Assembly: GCA_035578155.1 (NCBI GenBank)
Contig: JAPWDM010000015.1
Location: 13,519,776 to 13,583,775 of the forward strand
Source: Brachynemurus nebulosus
Taxonomy: Eukaryota > Arthropoda > Insecta > Neuroptera > Myrmeleontidae
Length of the DNA stretch: 64,000 nt
Direction: 5' to 3'
Below, piece after piece: positions 1 through 9,269 of this stretch. Position 1 is the stretch's first letter, and each line of letters begins with the position of its first letter. The notes under the pieces are model-generated. The model had not been told where the DNA came from, did no database searches, and worked only from the letters and a program-made list of their open reading frames with translations. A program made the translations under genes and the position numbers.

Positions 1-149
1 TATGATAGATCTTAGGTTGGGTTTGATTAGTTTGAATTTGTTTATAATTTATTGGATATTGAATATTGAATTCCGAAGCAGCGTACACAAACTAATTAAT
101 TACATTAGTCAATTACTTATAGATGATAAAAAAAAAAAGGAAATCTATT
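1..149. other. Window-edge AT-rich sequence, no gene seen
   Basis: AT-rich sequence with no supported reading frame. An A-run near 129-138 reads as a T-run on the minus strand just beyond the 3' end of the neighbouring 5S-like sequence, where a polymerase III terminator would be expected. Confidence 0.5.
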
Positions 150-268
150 GACAACAACACATGGTGTTCCATAACTGGTCACCCATGAAAGTACTTACCA
201 TGCCCAATGTTGCTTAACTTCGGTGATCGAACGAGAACCGGTGTTTTCAACATGGTATGATCGTTGTC
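150..268 (-). rRNA. 5S rRNA-like sequence (relic or 5S-derived)
   Basis: The reverse complement aligns by eye over about 119 nt, the full 5S length, with animal 5S rRNA. The 5' end reads GACAACGATCATACCATG, the centre CGATCACCGAAGTTAAGC (box A region) and the 3' part matches the box C region and the closing GTGTTGTTG of the terminal stem. Many differences from the usual insect sequence are C-to-T or G-to-A changes, as expected of an unconstrained copy. A T-run lies about 12 nt downstream on the minus strand. It stands alone, with no tandem unit, so it is more likely a dispersed pseudogene or a 5S-derived SINE head than an expressed gene. Confidence 0.8.
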
Positions 269-722
269 TGATTGTGGATACGATATTTGTAAAAATATAT
301 AGTTTTACTAGTAATACCAGTAATAATAATGTCTAATTCTAAGTTGATTTATTAATAAATATATTTTATTACTACACTGAAAGGTTTTTTTTTTTTTTTT
401 TAATTTTACAGCTATATTTAGATATACTTTCCACGTTAAATTTGTCCCATTTAGTAATGATAAGATATATTTTATTGATAATGTATAAAACTAATTTAAT
501 TTATTAATAAATATACTTTATTACTGTACTTAAAAGCTTTTGTTTTATTTCATAGTTACCTCTAAATATACTTTCGACATCCAATCTATCCTATTAATTA
601 TCCATCTTTAATTCTATTAATTATTCTAAAATTTTTGTTTGTAATATGTTTTTATATTTATATTTATTGTTGCTCAAATTACCTCTTACAAATTTCATTG
701 CCCAAATAACCCCGCTCTACCC
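269..722. other. Non-coding AT-rich stretch
   Basis: No supported ORF. Two stretches, around 345-420 and 505-575, resemble each other (a 'ttattaataaatata..ttattac' core followed by T-rich sequence and 'atagntacctctaaatatac'), suggesting an old tandem duplication of roughly 160 bp. Confidence 0.4.
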
Positions 723-731
723 TATATAAAG
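723..731 (+). promoter_or_regulatory. TATA box of left arm
   Basis: TATATAAAG lies 61 bp before the first ATG (784). The identical motif stands at the same distance in the inverted right arm, and homology between the arms starts here. That supports a real promoter or element boundary. Function is inferred. Confidence 0.5.
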
Positions 732-1625
732 TAAAATTTTTGGTGCTTTTATTTAGTTATTAAAAGTAGCTGAAAAAGTGAAGATGAGCTCCTCCAAAAT
801 GTATAATATTTCTCAATTGTTCGGAAATAAACTAAAACCAACTGACGAGAGGTTTGGTTATGGTTATTGTTGGAAAATTTGGATAACAACAATCTGATTA
901 CCGATGTTGGGAATATAAATTATACAGAAGGAGAAGAGCTGTTGTCAAACAGCAATTTAAAACTACTAACGCCAATTACAGAACCTTTTTGTGACAATAT
1001 AATGCTTGTGAAAATAATTGACATTCGGAATTGTGAAGAACGAGTGCTAAAGGAAAACAGTTTTATTGTGAAAAAAGAAATATGTGGGGTGCTTTTAATA
1101 GTTACTTACGAGGAAAATTTTCTAAATTTATTTCTACAAGACATGCAGTAAAAGCAAAACTATCTTTTCTTCTACAAAATGAAAATAAAATGGCAAAAGG
1201 AGTTAAAGAAATTATTGGAAAAGACGAAATGGAAAATTTTAATAAAAAATATATAAATCCAATACGTATTCCGTATAAAGTGGAACTAGCGGACGTTAAG
1301 GTGGAGACTCTGCTGGAAGAATTGCCAAACATTTTAAATCATCTTGCAGTGGACGACTACTATCTTTTAGATTTGGACGTAACACAAGATTTTGCGGGAA
1401 TATTTAACAAGATAGAAATGTGTCAATTTTTAACGAATAATTGTAACTTCTGTTACCAAGGAGAGTACAAAGAGAATAGCAATGTAATTGTGGATAATGA
1501 TAAAACAGTTGGAATTGATTGCTTAACATGGTTAAATTCGAATGCTAGAATTAAAACATATAACAAATTTGTCTGCCAAATAACAAGTCCAGGAGACAAT
1601 AAACAAATTGCTAATCATATTATTG
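723..1625 (+). repeat. Left arm of a ~0.9 kb inverted repeat
   Basis: This segment matches the reverse complement of 4021-4925 nearly base for base, from the TATA box to the sequence around AATCATATTATTG, where the copies diverge. The spacer is about 2.4 kb. The two arms carry the same pair of overlapping ORFs. The left arm has lost the 3' half of ORF2. Confidence 0.85.
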
Positions 1626-1678
1626 CTAATATATTATTACAAATCAATGCATCTAGGTTTTCGAATTGTAAAATATAA
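784..1678 (+). pseudogene. Left-arm copy of the ORF1/ORF2 pair, truncated
   Basis: The first ATG (784) begins the same MSSSKMYNISQLFGNKLKP-type start as the right arm. A single-base deletion near 856-868 breaks ORF1, and an internal ATG at 867 resumes its frame to 1151. ORF2 starts at 1082 in another frame, overlapping ORF1 by 70 nt as in the right arm. It runs through the LLDLDVTQDFAG motif but leaves homology after residue ~180, where it enters a tandemly duplicated AT-rich segment and stops at 1678. This is a decayed partial copy of the 343-residue ORF2 at 3534-4565. Function unknown; see that entry. Confidence 0.7.
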
Positions 1679-1772
1679 CGTATTTTGTTTCTATTATCAA
1701 ATTGCTAATATATTATTGCTAATCAATGCATCTAAGTTTTCGAATTGTAAAATATAACGTATTTTGTTTCTG
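1620..1772. repeat. ~72-bp tandem direct duplication
   Basis: About 1620-1692 and 1700-1772 are near-identical, sharing TTTTCGAATTGTAAAATATA and CGTATTTTGTTTCT. The duplication forms the breakpoint at which the left arm stops matching the right arm. It also supplies the C-terminal codons of the minus-strand gene next to it. Confidence 0.8.
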
Positions 1773-2631
1773 TGAGTAATTTGCTTTACTCCTTTAATAA
1801 TCAGCTGTGTTCCTTCCTGTAGTTCTTCCAGTTGTCGACGTTGCGTAACTTTAATTTTACCTTTTATTTCTTGGATAATACTATCGTTGATTTGTTCTAT
1901 TTCGTCATCGTTAGAAGGTAATTTATTTATATTTTGCCATACTTCCGAGTAAACTGTCACTTCCTCTATTTTTGCAAATGAGTGATCATTAATTGTAGTA
2001 AATCCATTAGTTTTAAATGTCATAATCGGCTCTTCTGTTTGTAAGATGATTAAATCCATTCCATTGTATGGAATAATAAAGTATCCATTGTCTTTAAGTT
2101 TTTCTCTGGTGTCGTAAATATTTATAAACCAATTTTTTAAGTATCCTTTTAAGAAATAAACGCTTTTACTTCCATCTTTTTCTGCGAGGGGTATTTTCCC
2201 TTTTTATTAACAGTAAATGCATAAATATTATAAATTCCAGTTATATCTAAATTCTTCCATTGTTTTTTTTTTAAATAATTTATTATTTTTTCTTTTAGTT
2301 CTGTTAACTTACGTTCTCTTTCTAGCAAATGTTTATATTCTTCTTTTATAGCGACGGTTTTCGTTAAATAATCTATTTTTCTTTTCTTCAAATCTATTTC
2401 TTCCAACTCTAGTTTTCGTTTCCTTGCTGATATTACATAAACTGGTAGTAACGTTTCTTTTTCCTTAATTGTATATGGAGTCAATTTGTTAGTTATATTG
2501 GTCCTTTTCTTTAGGACTTGCGGAATTACATTATTAGTTTTGATCAGTCCAGTGTACTCAATACTTATACCGTAAAACCGTCTAGATCCGGACAGGGGGT
2601 CTAGACCCGGACACTTTGCACTAATCTTCAA
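1697..2631 (-). pseudogene. Central minus-strand gene of the inverted-arm element, frameshifted
   Basis: Two ORFs (2631-2149 and 2059-1697) read as one protein of roughly 300 residues when a one-base shift near 2150 is allowed; the frame upstream of 2059 stays open and joins the first ORF. The N-terminal ~20 codons (about 2570-2631) come from a MITE-like repeat, so the original start is unclear. Residues ~80-130 are highly charged (KRKLELEEIDLKKRKIDYL) and look like a coiled coil. The C-terminal third holds a basic stretch (KGKIKVTQRRQL) and short beta-like segments. I do not recognise the family. Its position between two inverted copies of the ORF1/ORF2 pair suggests it belongs to the same element. 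Confidence 0.5.
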
Positions 2632-3460
2632 ATTAAATAATTTCTACATTAACCTGCAACAATAAACATTTGTTCTTGACGTCATTAGAGAGAGAAAAAC
2701 ATCCTCTAAACAGCTGTACCAATAAAAACTACGCATTTCAACATTTACTATCTCATTTTACAGGATTACTATCCTACAGTTTTTCAAAGAAATAAAATGT
2801 GTGTCTAACTTAGATATGTAATTTTCGTCATAATTGTTATATTGTTTTAGTTTTGACATGTATGTGTTCAGAATTTTATCGCGCATCATTTAATGATGTT
2901 TGAAGTTATATTCGATGTTATATAAAAAAATACATGCTATATATGTATATCCGTTTAGACCCGGACACATCAGTTTATTACACTATGGCCGCGATCTGCA
3001 CCACTTGTAACTCCCACTGTCCATACATTAATATTCCCCCCAGAATTACGCGGTTTATGCCTCCTTCTGGTGTCATATCTTATGTTTACTTTATAGAGAG
3101 GCATACTATGCATTGCCCCCTCTCTCTTCCCACAAAATATTTTGAAGTCTTTGACAGGTTCAAAAACATCAGACGATATAAAACACTGTCCTAAACGCGA
3201 CGGGAGAGGTTAGTTTGCATGTTATTACATTATTTAAGTAAGTGTCCGGGTCAAGACGGATTTGGGGTGTAGACCCGGACACTTACTAATTATTTTTTAT
3301 TTTTTTATTTTTACTTATAATGAAACAAATGGGTCTGGGATATAAGAAATAATATACGCTCTTTCTAATGGTAATACTTTCATTGGTGATATCTATGAAG
3401 GAAACATGTATAAACATAAAACTATACCAAAAATGTAAAAAAGTGTCCGGGTCTAGACGG
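2578..3460. repeat. Cluster of an 18-bp inverted motif, MITE-like ends
   Basis: The motif CCGTCTAGACCCGGACAC or a close variant occurs in one orientation near 2578, 2597, 2951 and 3265, and as its reverse complement at 3241-3259 and 3443-3460. The pairs 2951-3259 (309 bp) and about 3265-3460 (~196 bp) have the geometry of two short TIR elements side by side, and the outermost pair 2578-3460 would enclose both. The interior has no convincing coding sequence. Target duplications are not obvious. Confidence 0.6.
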
Positions 3461-3533
3461 TTTTCGGTATCTTTCGAGATCATGGAAAAAACTGTCCTGG
3501 ATTTAGAGAAAATGTTTTTCCATTTTTAATATA

Positions 3534-4565
3534 TCATTTTTGTATAATACGTATGTTACTTTTGTCAGTAGCATCTTCGACAATTTCTATATAATTTATA
3601 GGTAAGCAATTAAAGCTGAACGCAAAAATGCAGTAGTTAATTACTTTATTTCTAAATCCCGAATTATGTGGTAGTTTAATTTGTAATCCAGTCAATTTTT
3701 TGGTGTTTTTATTCCCCCAATATACATATTGCAGAAGATTATTGAATACGAGACAACAGCTGTTCTGTGGACTCTCCGTCAATTTTGTCCACATTTTGGC
3801 GATTGAAACAGAATATACTGGCGCATCTTGGAAATAGCTTTTACTATCTTCTAATAACGTTAAACAATCTTCTAACGTATTAAATGTATTTTCCATCTTA
3901 TAAAAATTTCCGATATTATAGTTATATATTGTTGCTTCCAATCTTGTAACTCCGTGTTCCTTAGACAAAACAGATGAAAATGTTTCGTTTAATCGAATAT
4001 CTGGACAACTGATAAAGTCAATAATATGATTAGCAATTTGTTTATTGACTCCTGGACTTGTTATATGGCAGACAAATTTGTTATATATTTTAATTCTAGC
4101 ATTCGAATTTAACCATGTTAAGTAATCAATTCCAACTGTTTTATCATTATCCACAATTACATTGCTATTCTCTTTGTACTCTCCTTGGTAACAGAAGTTA
4201 CAATTATTCGTTAAAAATTGACACATTTCTATCTTGTTAAATATTCCCGCAAAATCTTGTGTTATGTCCAAATCTAAAAGATAGTAGTCGTCCACTGCAA
4301 GTTGATTTAAAATGTTTGGCAATTCTTCCAGCAGAGTCTCCACCTTAACGTCCGCTAGTTCCACTTTATACGGAATACATATTGGATTTATATATTTTTT
4401 ATTAATATTTTCCATTTCCTCCTTTGCAATAATTTCTCTAACTCCTTTTGCCATTTTATTTTCATTTTGTAGAAGACAAGGTAGTTTTGCTTTTACTGCA
4501 TGTCTTGTAGAAATAAATAATTTAGAAAATTTTCCTCGTAAGTAACTATTAAAAGCACCCCACAT
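3534..4565 (-). CDS. ORF2 of the inverted-arm element, 343 aa, unknown; Rep-like pattern
   Basis: An intact ORF from an ATG at 4565. I do not recognise the family with confidence. Visible motifs in order: LLDLDITQDFAG (~residue 95), a Cys pair CNFC (~122), ARIKIYNKF (~157), and GVTRLEATIYNY (~207). An acidic strand, then an R-x-Y-x-K strand, then an R-x-E strand is the order seen in Rep_trans and filamentous-phage type replication initiators, so a replication role is a hypothesis only. A cysteine-rich tail is absent. It overlaps ORF1 by 73 nt in a different frame, and the overlap is kept in the other arm. The arm's TATA box and ORF1 lie upstream, so translation would need leaky scanning, splicing or a +1 shift. 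Confidence 0.5.
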   Translation of the reverse strand: MWGAFNSYLRGKFSKLFISTRHAVKAKLPCLLQNENKMAKGVREIIAKEEMENINKKYINPICIPYKVELADVKVETLLEELPNILNQLAVDDYYLLDLDITQDFAGIFNKIEMCQFLTNNCNFCYQGEYKENSNVIVDNDKTVGIDYLTWLNSNARIKIYNKFVCHITSPGVNKQIANHIIDFISCPDIRLNETFSSVLSKEHGVTRLEATIYNYNIGNFYKMENTFNTLEDCLTLLEDSKSYFQDAPVYSVSIAKMWTKLTESPQNSCCLVFNNLLQYVYWGNKNTKKLTGLQIKLPHNSGFRNKVINYCIFAFSFNCLPINYIEIVEDATDKSNIRIIQK

Positions 4566-4864
4566 ATTTCTTTTTTCACAATAAAACTGTTTTCCTTTAG
4601 CACTCGTTCTTCACAATTCCGAATATCACTTATTTTCACAAGCATTATATTGTCACAAAAAGGTTCTGTAATTGGCGTTAGTAGTTTTAAATTGCTGTTT
4701 GACAACAGCTCTTCTCCTTCTGTATAATTTATATTCCCAACATCAGTAATCAGATTGCTGTTATCCAAATTTTCCAACAATATCCATAATCCAAACCTCT
4801 CGTCAGTTGGTTTTAATTTATTTCCGAACAATTGAGAAATATTATACATTTTGGAGGAAATCAT
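4493..4864 (-). CDS. ORF1 of the inverted-arm element, ~123 aa, unknown
   Basis: The best start is the ATG at 4864 (MISSKMYN..), equivalent to the ATG at 784 in the left arm. The frame is open a little further upstream but without an ATG. The protein is small, rather acidic in the middle (TDVGNINYTEGEEL) with a hydrophobic C-terminal half, and shows no family I can name. Its last 24 codons overlap the start of ORF2. The matched organisation in two inverted copies argues that both ORFs are real. Confidence 0.5.
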   Translation of the reverse strand: MISSKMYNISQLFGNKLKPTDERFGLWILLENLDNSNLITDVGNINYTEGEELLSNSNLKLLTPITEPFCDNIMLVKISDIRNCEERVLKENSFIVKKEICGVLLIVTYEENFLNYLFLQDMQ

Positions 4865-4916
4865 CTTCACTTTCTCAGCTGCTTTTAACAACTAAATAAA
4901 AGCACCAAAAATTTTA

Positions 4917-4925
4917 CTTTATATA
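4917..4925 (-). promoter_or_regulatory. TATA box of right arm
   Basis: TATATAAAG on the minus strand, 54 bp before the ORF1 ATG at 4864. It is the exact counterpart of the motif at 723-731. Confidence 0.5.
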
Positions 4926-5029
4926 CTTACAATTGTCAAAGCCGAATATTAGCGACAAGAAACGAAAACAGTCGAAGTAATATTAGTGACCTTGGAAAAG
5001 TAGCTGAAACATGGCAGCTGAAAGCAAGG

Positions 5030-5400
5030 CGACCCTCTTTTCTTACCTATATGAAAATTTGGAGTTTACAGAACTCAAAGGTGGCTGCGCAATTTATTAG
5101 GGAAATTTTCAAACTCACAGGGATCGCTAGTATTCAAACTAGCAGCGATAGCTGCTAGTGAATTTACAGGGCTTGAAGGTGGCTGAGCTATCAATTAGGG
5201 GAATTTTGAATTCTTAGGTTTGGTTAGGTTAGGTTAGACAAAAATTTCACTAGATGTCGTTAGGTTTGAGACCAAATATTGCTCCACCCACCGCCGGAGG
5301 CTTCTAGAACCGCCCCCGTATTTGCCACCATCCGAGATCGCTCAAAAAAGTCGGATGGTAGGCTTCGTAGCCCCCAAAAGTAACTACTTACAACTATATC
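5030..5400 (+). repeat. Dispersed repeat with TTAGG-like tract (copy A)
   Basis: Non-coding repeat also present inverted at about 43750-44230. Shared blocks include ACAGGGATCGCTAGTAT, CTCCACCCACCG, GGAGGCTTCTAGAACCGCC and AAAAAGTCGGATGG. Between 5214 and 5237 it reads TTAGGTTTGGTTAGGTTAGG, close to the insect telomeric unit but too short and internal to be a telomere. Confidence 0.75.
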
Positions 5401-6373
5401 AGGTACGGTAAGACAAAGACGCAAATTTGTATTGAGTCTAAATGAACGGAAAAATATAAAAGACCAAATGAAAAAAGAAACACATAAAATCCTTCCTGGA
5501 TATGGAGAAAGTTGTAGAAGAAAATGTTATAAATACATATCTGAAAATCGTCGCAATGTTATTAATAAAGAATTTAATGAAATGAACTTTATAGAGAAAA
5601 ATAATTTTATTTTAATGTCTACTAAACGAACAGTTAAAAAGATAAAAACAGTGTGTTCAGAATCAGGAAGAAATAATACAGTAGCCTATTTTTTTAAAAA
5701 TGGAAAATGGTGGTTATCAGCAAGTGTGCAAACCTTTTTTTCTTACTGCACTTGGATATAAAAAAAATAACGACATAATTATCCAAAATATATTGATGTT
5801 TTGGTCAAAGTCTTCAATTAGAGCTAAACCTGATGGTAGAAAAGGAAAAGAGCCCCCAAATAAAATAAAAGAAATCGATCTAGTCATTAACCACATTAAA
5901 TCTTTTAAACCAAATATTTCCCATTACCGACGAAGTCATGCACCACAGCGCTTATATCTTCCAAGTGATTTATCAGCTCAGAAAATGTACACTAATTTTA
6001 GGAAGAAATACTAAGAAATAAAGATATATGTTCATATGATTATTTTCGAAAATGCATTCGTAATCTTAATATTTATTTCGTTCAACTTGGACATGAAGAA
6101 TGTGAATGTTGTGAGCATTTTAAGATCCATGATCATTCTGATGATAGTATACAGGCAGATTGTGAAGAATGTAATTTATGGTTAGAGCACAAGAAAGCAG
6201 CTACAAATTGCTCGAGAAGAGTACGATAAAGATAGCAAATTGCAAAGTGAACAAAACTGTTTTATCTATCAAAAAGTAATTATGTTACCACGATGTGATA
6301 TATTTAAAAGCGTTCTTTTTATTAGACGTTTGACAGCTTATAATGAAAGTTTTGTACCAGTGGGTAAGCCTAA

Positions 6374-6444
6374 TATATTTTGTTTATTGTGTTTGGAATA
6401 TGAATCTGTTCTATAAAACAGAGAAGGAAATATGGTGTTCATAG

Positions 6445-6526
<82 letters not shown>

Positions 6527-6623
6527 ATATATAGCTTTTTATTTTGTTTGGAATATGAACACCATATTTCCTTCTCTGTTTTGCAGAACAGATTCATATT
6601 CCAAACACAATAAACAAAATATA
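6374..6623. mobile_element. Palindromic MITE with AT microsatellite core
   Basis: Two ~70-bp arms (6374-6443 and 6553-6623) are near-perfect reverse complements (TTTGGAATATGAATCTGTTC against GAACAGATTCATATTCCAAA), separated by an (AT)n tract at ~6449-6522. The element lies inside the intron of the DUF7869-like gene, so it would not have disrupted the protein. No coding capacity. Confidence 0.85.
6449..6522. repeat. (AT)n microsatellite
   Basis: Pure AT dinucleotides of about 74 bp at the loop of the hairpin MITE. Long Tyr-Ile 'ORFs' here are artefacts. Confidence 0.95.
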
Positions 6624-7431
6624 ACAATGTTTATACAGCTGCCGCTTTATGGCATGAAGCTTTAAGTGGAAGAAAAAAAGAAGACATAATCAGTACTTTT
6701 TATAAATTTTTAATGCTGCATCGTAATAACAAACGTATAAAATTTTGGGTTGACAATTGCACCGCCCAAAATAAAAACTGGACTTTTTTTTCTTTTCTAG
6801 TTTACATAGTAAATTGTTAAAATTGTTCTGTTTAAGAACTAGTTATAAAATATTTTGAACCTGGCCACTTTTTTATGTCGGCCGATTCATTTCATCACAG
6901 GGTAGAAAAAGAGCTTAAAAAAATGAAAAAAGTTTATGATTTTGAGGATTTTAAAATTTGTGTTTCAAATGCAGGTAAAAAATTGATATTCTTGAAATGA
7001 AGCTTGAAGATTTTTATTAGTGGGAGGATTTTAGTTCAATTCAGAAATTAAAAACATTAAGTACAATGCTAGCCGTCCATATATCAAAGACTTTTGCGAA
7101 GTCAAGGTAGAACGAGGAAAATGGATATTACTATGTAAAAATTCATTTAAAGGTAAAGATTATAACATACCATAAGTTGGGGCGAACCGAGACAGTAGGG
7201 GCGAATCTAGACAGAGCTGTCTCTCGATATTTCTTCGTCAGTGTTATGACCGTACACGGTCATAGATCAATTTATGCTACTGAATTTTGTCAGTTATGAG
7301 TTAGTCATCAAAGAAAAGCGGTGAACGTGACTTCTTTGTATTTTATTATTTTACAGGCACATTGTTTATATTTTTTAAAAATAACGCGCGTTTTGAAATC
7401 TTGTAAAGAAACTGCTGCATAAAAAATACAG

Positions 7432-7580
<149 letters not shown>

Positions 7581-7721
7581 AAGTAGGGACCGGCAACAAC
7601 ATGTTTGGCGTTTTTTTGACAATGTATGTACCAAAAATGAAAGCTGTATTGTGCTTAATTTTTTTTTTTTTGTAAATTGATAACAAAAAAATTGTCTATA
7701 GGTGAGGCGAATTCATACACC

Positions 7722-8161
7722 ATGTTGCGTCAATATAAAAAGAAAGTGGGTATAAACTACATAAACGGTATTCTAGATAAGATAAAATGGGCTCTTTTCG
7801 ACAGAGGCGCAACAACCGGGAAGGTCCAAGGGGTCCGGACCCCCTAAAATTACCTGGAAATTTTCCTTTATTTTATTTATATTAAAAAGTAAAATTTTTT
7901 AGTGGTTTACTAATATTTTTTATTTGAAAATCAAATTTTCGGAGACGACATTTTATTACAACATTTTCCATTGTTATCGAAGAACTGCGTTATCAAAAAA
8001 TTTGATAATTTAAATTTTTGTTGGACCCCCTGTAGATATTTAGTTGTTGCGCCCCTGCTTTCCGATATTAAAAATAAAGGAAAATCGCTCAGACAAGGTG
8101 CTGAATATTTCCATATTTCCAAATCGGCCTTGCATACTAGACTCAAAGGCAAATCGAAATA
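7722..8161 (+). pseudogene. Pogo-like transposase N-terminus (pipsqueak HTH), split by a MITE
   Basis: An ATG at 7722 opens MLRQYKKKVGINYINGILDK. Removing 7802-8065 (MITE plus one target copy) restores an open frame that continues through SDIKNKGKSLRQGAEYF and ISKSALHTRLKGK. This is the helix-turn-helix of pipsqueak/pogo transposases, which binds the terminal repeats. It stops at 8161 right after the domain, so no DDE domain follows. Family knowledge: full pogo-like transposases are ~500 residues. Confidence 0.75.
7802..8057. mobile_element. hAT-type MITE, 256 bp
   Basis: Starts CAGAGGCGCAACAAC and ends GTTGTTGCGCCCCTG, terminal inverted repeats of the hAT type. Flanking 8-mers CTTTTCGA (7794-7801) and CTTTCCGA (8058-8065) match at 7 of 8 positions, as expected of an 8-bp hAT target duplication. 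It sits inside the pogo transposase coding sequence. Confidence 0.85.
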
Positions 8162-8760
8162 AAATTTATTTAAATCCAAAATGTTTTATTCCACCCATCA
8201 AAAGTCATTCGTGATGCAGTTATTTAGTTGGGCGAATTTTCAGTTTGGAAATTCAGCTATTTTTTTATGTCCGAGTTTACCCATATGCATGACTGAATGT
8301 GATTTATATTGCAAATAAAGCACTGTCTCGATTCGCCCCATACATAAGGGCGAATCTAGACACTATATAACCAAAAAAAAAAAAAAAAAAAAATATATTG
8401 CAGTACCAATTTTGATATTTTTATTACTGCCCTATATGCTCGTGATATTAAAGCATTTAAATTATTTTTTTAGATTTTTTTAGATAAACTCTAAACAATT
8501 TATTGCCAAAAAACTGAAAAAATCGTTTACATTCGCCCCAACTGACGGCACTAAATTTCTTAAAAGTTAAGGTGACAAAAGAAGGGATACCGGAACCTAA
8601 AACAAAGACAAAAGCTAATGGAATTCCCAGAAATAAAAAAGAGACATTAATAAAAAGTTTAATATTAAGTTGTACTACCGATATTATTCCACAAAATCGG
8701 TTAAAGTTTTGGGAAAGTTTACCTACATGTGATATTCACGATTCAAATATAGAGAACTAA

Positions 8761-9269
8761 TTATTACAGCCTAATTATAAAATTATCTATAATTTACTTT
8801 TTTGCTTTCTACATATAACAGTTGGTAAGATTAGTGCAAAAAATTTCGGTTAATTTATTATAAATAATATTTTGTTTGTTAAATATAACTGGTTTTTTTT
8901 ATTTGTATTCAATAAAAACACTAACAAATTAAAAAAAATTAATTAAATTTTACATTTTTTTAAATTAATTCCCCAAAAATTGATTACATACAGCAAAATA
9001 CTTTAGTATAAGAATATGAAAACAATTCTTTGATAATAATGTGGTATATATTCTCTTTGATAATAAAGTGGTAAATATAAAAAATAATTATTTCAAGTTT
9101 AAATTGTTTTAAATTTTGAATTAAATTAAACGAAACAGGTACAATAATTTCAATTAAATAACATCGATACTTTTCATTTGTTAATTTCAATTTTATCAGT
9201 CGAAAAGACTGCAAAAATAAAACTTCAATTTTCTCAAAAACATCTCAATTCAAGTTACCACCTTTGCGC
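8761..9269. other. Non-coding AT-rich gap
   Basis: About 500 bp of very AT-rich sequence after the copy 1 remnant and before the 3' end of the minus-strand gene. A short repeat of 'tttgataataatgtggtat' / 'tttgataataaagtggtaa' occurs near 9029-9075. No gene seen. Confidence 0.5.

Larger units (their letters stand above)
4021..4925 (-). repeat. Right arm of the inverted repeat
   Basis: Reverse-complement match of 723-1625, ending outward at the TATATAAAG motif. This arm retains an uninterrupted ORF1 and the complete ORF2, so it is the less damaged copy. A 3-nt difference in the ORF1/ORF2 overlap leaves both frames open in both arms. Confidence 0.85.

Noticed and set aside
5214..5237. Possible telomere (TTAGG)n
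   Set aside because: Only a few degenerate units inside a dispersed repeat; not a telomeric array.
6432..6665. ORFs of long Tyr-Ile runs here and at 7308-7686 and 14448-14796
   Set aside because: They are translations of (AT)n microsatellites in several frames and both strands.
8984..9214. 76-codon minus-strand ORF downstream of the large gene
   Set aside because: Low-complexity AT-rich translation without any recognisable feature.
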